A stretch of DNA of 17,134 nucleotides from positions 38,985-56,118 of the forward strand of contig DHWU01000007.1 of the NCBI GenBank assembly GCA_002413345.1. Reading direction: 5' to 3'. The notes under the pieces are model-generated. The model did not search any database. It was not told the DNA's origin and worked only from the letters and a program-made list of their open reading frames with translations. Shown piece by piece: positions 13,675 to 17,134 of the stretch. The stretch is from Propionibacteriaceae bacterium UBA5174. GTDB lineage: Bacteria > Actinomycetota > Actinomycetes > Propionibacteriales > Propionibacteriaceae. Made by a program: the position numbers and the translations under genes. The stretch's first letter is position 1. Each line of letters begins with the position of its first letter.

Positions 13675-16121
13675 TTGACCTTGAATAGTGCTGTCGCGCC
13701 AGGAATGGCGGCGGCGGCCTTGAGTAGCGGGCGGAGTCGAATGAGAACCGGGATCGCGGCAATGGGGACGCCGCGAGCCCGCAGTAGCGTCAGGGTGGTT
13801 CGAGCCCCAGCGCGGAACCGGGACATCGACAAAGCCAGTTCGTTTGCCGGAATTCGACGCACGGTGCGGCGCAGGTCTCGGGCGGCCTGGAACCGGAGAC
13901 GGGGTGGCAGCCGATCCTTCCGGGTCAGGTGCACCATGCCAATGGCGATGGTGGTGCGATACACCTTGGGTAAGAAGACCTCATCAGCTGTGCCACTGAG
14001 TAGGTCGGCCACCCGGGCGTAGGCGTCGATGAAGTGGAGTTGGCGTTCATCACCGACTTGGGTGAGTGAATCGGAAACGCCGCGACGCCAGTAATAGCCG
14101 ACGGTGCTGGCCACCACCATGGTGGTGGCCGCGACGAACAGTCGCCAAGTCCATTCCCGGTCCTCAGCGGTGTGCAAATCTGCGTCGAAGAGCAGTCCGT
14201 GCTCGTAGAGGAACTTCCGGTTACACACACTCAGCCAGGGGTTAGGTAGATCGACTGCAGTGCTTTGATCGACCGGCATGATGTGGTCGCGCGGCGAAAT
14301 CACCGTATCGAGAATGATCACGGGTTGGGGACGGAATGTGGCTGTGGTGCCGTTCACTTCCACGAACCCGAACCGCAGTAGATCGACTTGGTGGGCCTCA
14401 GCTTGATCGCGGACTTCGTGCAGATAACCGGGCCGAAGCCAATCATCGGCGTCCATGAACCCAACGTAGGTGCCTTTGGCGGCCAGAATGCCAGTATTGC
14501 GAGCTGCCGAGGGTCCTTTTGATTTGGGGTGGGTGAGCACCGTTACATTTGCGAGTTCGCTAGCCATCCGAGTTAGCTCCGCGCTGGTGGCGTCAGTGGA
14601 GCCATCGTTGATTAGCACCCATTCGATGTCGGACGCAGAGTTGGCTCGAATGCTTGAGCTCAGGCTTTCAGCGAAGGCGGCGATGTTGTAGGCAGGCACC
14701 ACCACGCTCAGTTTGAACTCATCAGCGACCAATGGTGCCGCAATCGGTTCAAAGCGGACGCTGGGAGCATCCGGTGAGATGTCAGCGTCCGCGGTCAGAC
14801 CGGAGCCATTGATCTCTGCGGTGGAAACGTAGCGGTGTAGGTGATCCAAGTCAGCGCGGCTGAGGTTCTTCACCCGTGCGGCCAGGTCGGTGCGTGTGCG
14901 CCAATGTGCGCCCGGAGCGAGGGTGTGGGACAACACCTCCAAGGTGATGTCCACTGGCTGTGGCTGCCGGGGGTCGATTCTGGCTGGTTGCGGCGTCGGC
15001 TGGCCGTGGAGTGGAACGGTTTCGCAGATCGAATCACACACCACCAACGGCACGTAGTTGCCATTAACCCGCGGCACTCGGGACAGCAGTGCGTCGGTGC
15101 CCACCGCGATACCGCGGGCACCGAGTTGAATCGCGCCTGGCAGCGCGGTCGAGAAGCAGCTGACCACGGTCACTTGGGCCCGGTCGGCTTCAGACAGGCT
15201 GAGTAGCCATGATTCCAGCGGCGCCCAGCCGGGGAAATCGTGAACGATAACGCCGTCGGTGCGGGGGTCGGTGAGCGCGCCCAGTGCGCCACGGTGTGCC
15301 GGGTGAGCCTTCACAAGTACGGTCGTGCAACCGGCGGCCACAGCGGCGGCAATCATTTGCTTGGTGAGTTTGAGTTCCTCGGCCGGGCTGACTAGCCCCA
15401 GGTGAGACAAGTACTGCAGCAACACCACGCCGGTCGGCCCGGTAATCGAAATCTCGGGCAGCTGTGCGGGAACTGAATGCTGCTCGATCTCCTCGAATAG
15501 GTAGGAGTGGTACCTCACGTCAGTCTTGTGGTCGACCAGCCGCGGATGTATCGGTGGCAGGAGATCGCGGTAGTGCATTGCCTGCACCCGGGCGGTAATC
15601 GTCAGGGGAAGGCTTCGCCCCCCATAGGTCATCAATCCATCGGAGTAGAGGTGCACTTCCGCACCGGGGAAGACGTTCATCAGGGCGGTTGCTGGCGGCA
15701 CCTGCACCGACTCCAGCACCAGGCGGACTGCGGCTTCGGGGTCTGGCACCAGTAGCGCGCGGGCCATCCGGGCGCCACTACTGCCCGGCTCACACAGCCA
15801 GCCATGGGGACGGTCGGGCCAGATCATCTGGTTCCAGTCGATCACTTGCGCGAATTGGTCGGCGTAGGCCGTCCGCTGCTCCAGGGGAAAGGACGGCTGG
15901 GCTTCGTAGGTATCGCTGGTGTCTGAGGCCACCAGAATCCGTTCAGCGACTGGTACGCCAAGCCTTTCCGCGATTGCCACACACATCGGCAGCCCATGCT
16001 CGCGGGTGGCCAGGAAGATGGTTACCGATCTCGAACCGGCACTACCGGCCCCCGCTTTGGTGCCGGGCAGATAAGCCAGCTCTGGGCTGGTCGCTGCGTC
16101 CGCCGGATGCGACAAAGTCAT
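13671..16121 (-). CDS. Polysialyltransferase-like domain fused to GT2 glycosyltransferase
   Basis: 816-residue fusion at the head of the operon. Residues ~32-370 resemble bacterial polysialyltransferases: HLYSDGLMTY (157-166) at the position of the acidic D/E-D/E-G motif, an HP motif in VKAHPAH (H273-P274), and a serine-rich SCFSTALPGA near 321-330. The first acid of the D/E-D/E-G motif is S160 here. Residues ~470-690 are a GT-A family 2 glycosyltransferase with SVVVPAYN, NDGSTD (505-510), the metal-binding DADD (557-560) and a probable base in EDREW (653-657). The basic C-terminus has no clear membrane helix. It would elongate a surface polymer by adding a nonulosonic acid and a second sugar. 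The GT2 call is firm; the polysialyltransferase call is moderate. The ATG start has only a weak ribosome binding site. Confidence 0.8.
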   Translation of the reverse strand: MTLSHPADAATSPELAYLPGTKAGAGSAGSRSVTIFLATREHGLPMCVAIAERLGVPVAERILVASDTSDTYEAQPSFPLEQRTAYADQFAQVIDWNQMIWPDRPHGWLCEPGSSGARMARALLVPDPEAAVRLVLESVQVPPATALMNVFPGAEVHLYSDGLMTYGGRSLPLTITARVQAMHYRDLLPPIHPRLVDHKTDVRYHSYLFEEIEQHSVPAQLPEISITGPTGVVLLQYLSHLGLVSPAEELKLTKQMIAAAVAAGCTTVLVKAHPAHRGALGALTDPRTDGVIVHDFPGWAPLESWLLSLSEADRAQVTVVSCFSTALPGAIQLGARGIAVGTDALLSRVPRVNGNYVPLVVCDSICETVPLHGQPTPQPARIDPRQPQPVDITLEVLSHTLAPGAHWRTRTDLAARVKNLSRADLDHLHRYVSTAEINGSGLTADADISPDAPSVRFEPIAAPLVADEFKLSVVVPAYNIAAFAESLSSSIRANSASDIEWVLINDGSTDATSAELTRMASELANVTVLTHPKSKGPSAARNTGILAAKGTYVGFMDADDWLRPGYLHEVRDQAEAHQVDLLRFGFVEVNGTTATFRPQPVIILDTVISPRDHIMPVDQSTAVDLPNPWLSVCNRKFLYEHGLLFDADLHTAEDREWTWRLFVAATTMVVASTVGYYWRRGVSDSLTQVGDERQLHFIDAYARVADLLSGTADEVFLPKVYRTTIAIGMVHLTRKDRLPPRLRFQAARDLRRTVRRIPANELALSMSRFRAGARTTLTLLRARGVPIAAIPVLIRLRPLLKAAAAIPGATALFKVK

Positions 16122-16229
16122 TTACTACGTGCTTTCTGGATTGGTGATGAACCAGTCAGGCGCTCCTGGCCCCAACTCGCCAATCGTAGCGGTGGACGCT
16201 GTGGACGCTGGCTGCCTTACTGTGAACCT
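16122..16229. promoter_or_regulatory. Divergent intergenic region, nonulosonate operon / menB
   Basis: This 108-base gap should hold promoters for both directions. For the minus-strand operon, TACGAT (16188-16183) fits TAnnnT and would give a leader of about 55 bases; it is unsupported by a -35 box. For menB, TACTGT (16218-16223) lies exactly six bases before the ATG, the leaderless pattern. A tandem GTGGACGCT repeat (16192-16209) lies in the -35 zone of menB. Confidence 0.45.
16192..16209. repeat. Two tandem copies of GTGGACGCT
   Basis: Exact back-to-back 9-base copies at 16192-16200 and 16201-16209, upstream of the menB -10 box. TGGACG within each copy loosely resembles a -35 hexamer. With only two copies, chance duplication is possible. 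Confidence 0.6.
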
Positions 16230-17134
16230 ATGACATCTGCGTGGCAGCCTGAGCGCTGGGAACCGGTGCCGGGATTCGACTTCACTGACATCACCTACCA
16301 CCGTGCCCTGGACGTACCGGCGGTGCGGGTCGCCTTTAACCGACCCGAGGTGCGCAATGCATTTCGTCCGCAGACAGTGGACGAGTTGTACACCGCACTC
16401 GATCACGCTCGGACGAGTTCGGATGTTGGCTGCGTGCTGCTGACCGGCAATGGGCCCTCGACCAAAGATGGCGGGTGGGCTTTTTGCTCTGGTGGCGATC
16501 AGCGGATCCGGGGACGCTCGGGTTACCAGTACGCCGACGGCGACACTGCTGACACCGTGGACGCCCGGCGCGCGGCAGCCGAGGGTGGCAGGTTGCACAT
16601 CTTGGAGGTGCAGCGGCTGATCCGGTTCATGCCAAAAGTGGTGATCGCGTTGGTGAATGGCTGGGCGGCTGGTGGCGGGCATTCGTTGCATGTGGTTTGT
16701 GATTTGACTATCGCATCGGCCGAGCAGGCGAGATTCAAGCAGACCGATGCTGATGTGGGTTCTTTTGATGCCGGGTTCGGCTCGGCTTATCTGGCCAGGC
16801 AAGTGGGCCAGAAGGTCGCTCGGGAGATCTTCTTCCTTGGCGAGACCTATGACGCTCAGCGGGCCTACGAAATGGGAGCGGTGAACCTGGTGGTGCCGCA
16901 TGCCGAACTGGAATCAGTTGGGTTGGAGTGGGCGGCCAAGATCTGTGCGAAGAGTCCAACGGCGCAACGGATGCTCAAGTTCGCCTTCAACGCCGTTGAT
17001 GACGGCCTGATCGGTCAGCAAGTCTTCGCTGGAGAGACCACCCGGTTGGCGTACATGACCGACGAGGCGGTGGAGGGCCGGGATTCGTTCTTGGAGAAAC
17101 GTCCACCAAACTGGTCGAAGTTCCCCTACTACTA
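16230..17134 (+). CDS. menB: MenB, 1,4-dihydroxy-2-naphthoyl-CoA synthase (3' end cut)
   Basis: 301 codons of MenB, a crotonase-fold enzyme that closes the naphthalene ring of menaquinone from O-succinylbenzoyl-CoA. The frame is open to the window edge and ends PPNWSKFPYY; family members end within a few residues of this point, so only the last codons are missing. Visible motifs are RPEVRNAFRP, the oxyanion-hole FCSGGDQRIRG, NGWAAGGGHSLH, and the MenB-specific DVGSFDAGFGSAYLARQVG. The ATG at 16230 has no ribosome binding site but has a TAnnnT box six bases upstream, suggesting leaderless translation. It is divergent from the nonulosonate operon. It indicates that the host makes menaquinone, the likely electron acceptor of the hydrogenase cytochrome b, although the loci need not be co-regulated. 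Confidence 0.95.
   Translation, partial: MTSAWQPERWEPVPGFDFTDITYHRALDVPAVRVAFNRPEVRNAFRPQTVDELYTALDHARTSSDVGCVLLTGNGPSTKDGGWAFCSGGDQRIRGRSGYQYADGDTADTVDARRAAAEGGRLHILEVQRLIRFMPKVVIALVNGWAAGGGHSLHVVCDLTIASAEQARFKQTDADVGSFDAGFGSAYLARQVGQKVAREIFFLGETYDAQRAYEMGAVNLVVPHAELESVGLEWAAKICAKSPTAQRMLKFAFNAVDDGLIGQQVFAGETTRLAYMTDEAVEGRDSFLEKRPPNWSKFPYY

Noticed and set aside
14841..15206. 121-codon plus-strand frame inside the glycosyltransferase fusion
   Set aside because: A shadow in an alternative frame with no start context and no recognisable motif.
16125..16901. 258-codon minus-strand frame at the window end
   Set aside because: Antisense to menB, whose crotonase motifs are all present on the plus strand; the shadow protein has no domain.
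1..17134. tRNA or rRNA genes, CRISPR array, insertion sequences, integrase or attachment sites
   Set aside because: Looked for by eye on both strands; nothing with the needed structure was seen. A covariance-model or repeat search would be needed to exclude small RNAs.

Overview
The window looks like a chromosomal stretch from a GC-rich actinobacterium (Actinomycetota). The reasons are many GTG starts, 4-base ATGA/GTGA gene overlaps, TAnnnT -10 boxes set six bases before start codons (leaderless pattern), a DUF6716-type protein and an actinobacterial-looking MenB. No rRNA, tRNA, IS element, integrase or CRISPR array was seen. The genus cannot be read from the sequence.

Region 1 (1-7261) is a membrane-bound [NiFe] uptake hydrogenase locus. 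It holds the 3' end of hypB, then a Tat-exported small subunit, a large subunit with a cleavable C-terminal tail, and a b-type cytochrome. These are followed by the tail-cleaving protease (hyaD), an inverted hypA on the minus strand, a catalytically altered large-subunit paralogue of HupK/HoxV type, and hypC. The enzyme should oxidise H2 outside the membrane and pass electrons through cytochrome b to the quinone pool; hypA, hypB, hypC and the paralogue would serve cofactor assembly. hypD, hypE and hypF are not in the window. The most unusual feature is the cytochrome b gene: its first ~170 residues are an extra soluble domain whose motif order follows the nucleotide-binding domain of P-type ATPases, with the phosphorylation motif missing.

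Region 2 (7275-10271) is ordinary: a MarR-family repressor with a palindrome over its likely promoter, a DUF885 zinc-peptidase-like protein with a leaderless promoter, and a divergent glycerophosphodiester phosphodiesterase.

Region 3 (16121 down to 10275, minus strand) is a tight four-gene operon in which every junction is a 4-base overlap. In transcription order it encodes a fusion of a polysialyltransferase-like domain to a GT2 glycosyltransferase, a DUF6716 protein, a CMP-nonulosonate cytidylyltransferase fused to a KdsC-like HAD phosphatase, and a short NeuB-type synthase lacking the usual C-terminal SAF domain. Together they should make and polymerise or transfer a sialic-acid-like (nonulosonic) sugar on a surface glycan. 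With a phosphatase domain and no NeuC epimerase here, a 9-phosphate route (for example a Kdn-type sugar) is plausible.

Region 4 (16230 to the end) is menB of menaquinone biosynthesis, cut by the window edge only a few codons before its expected stop.
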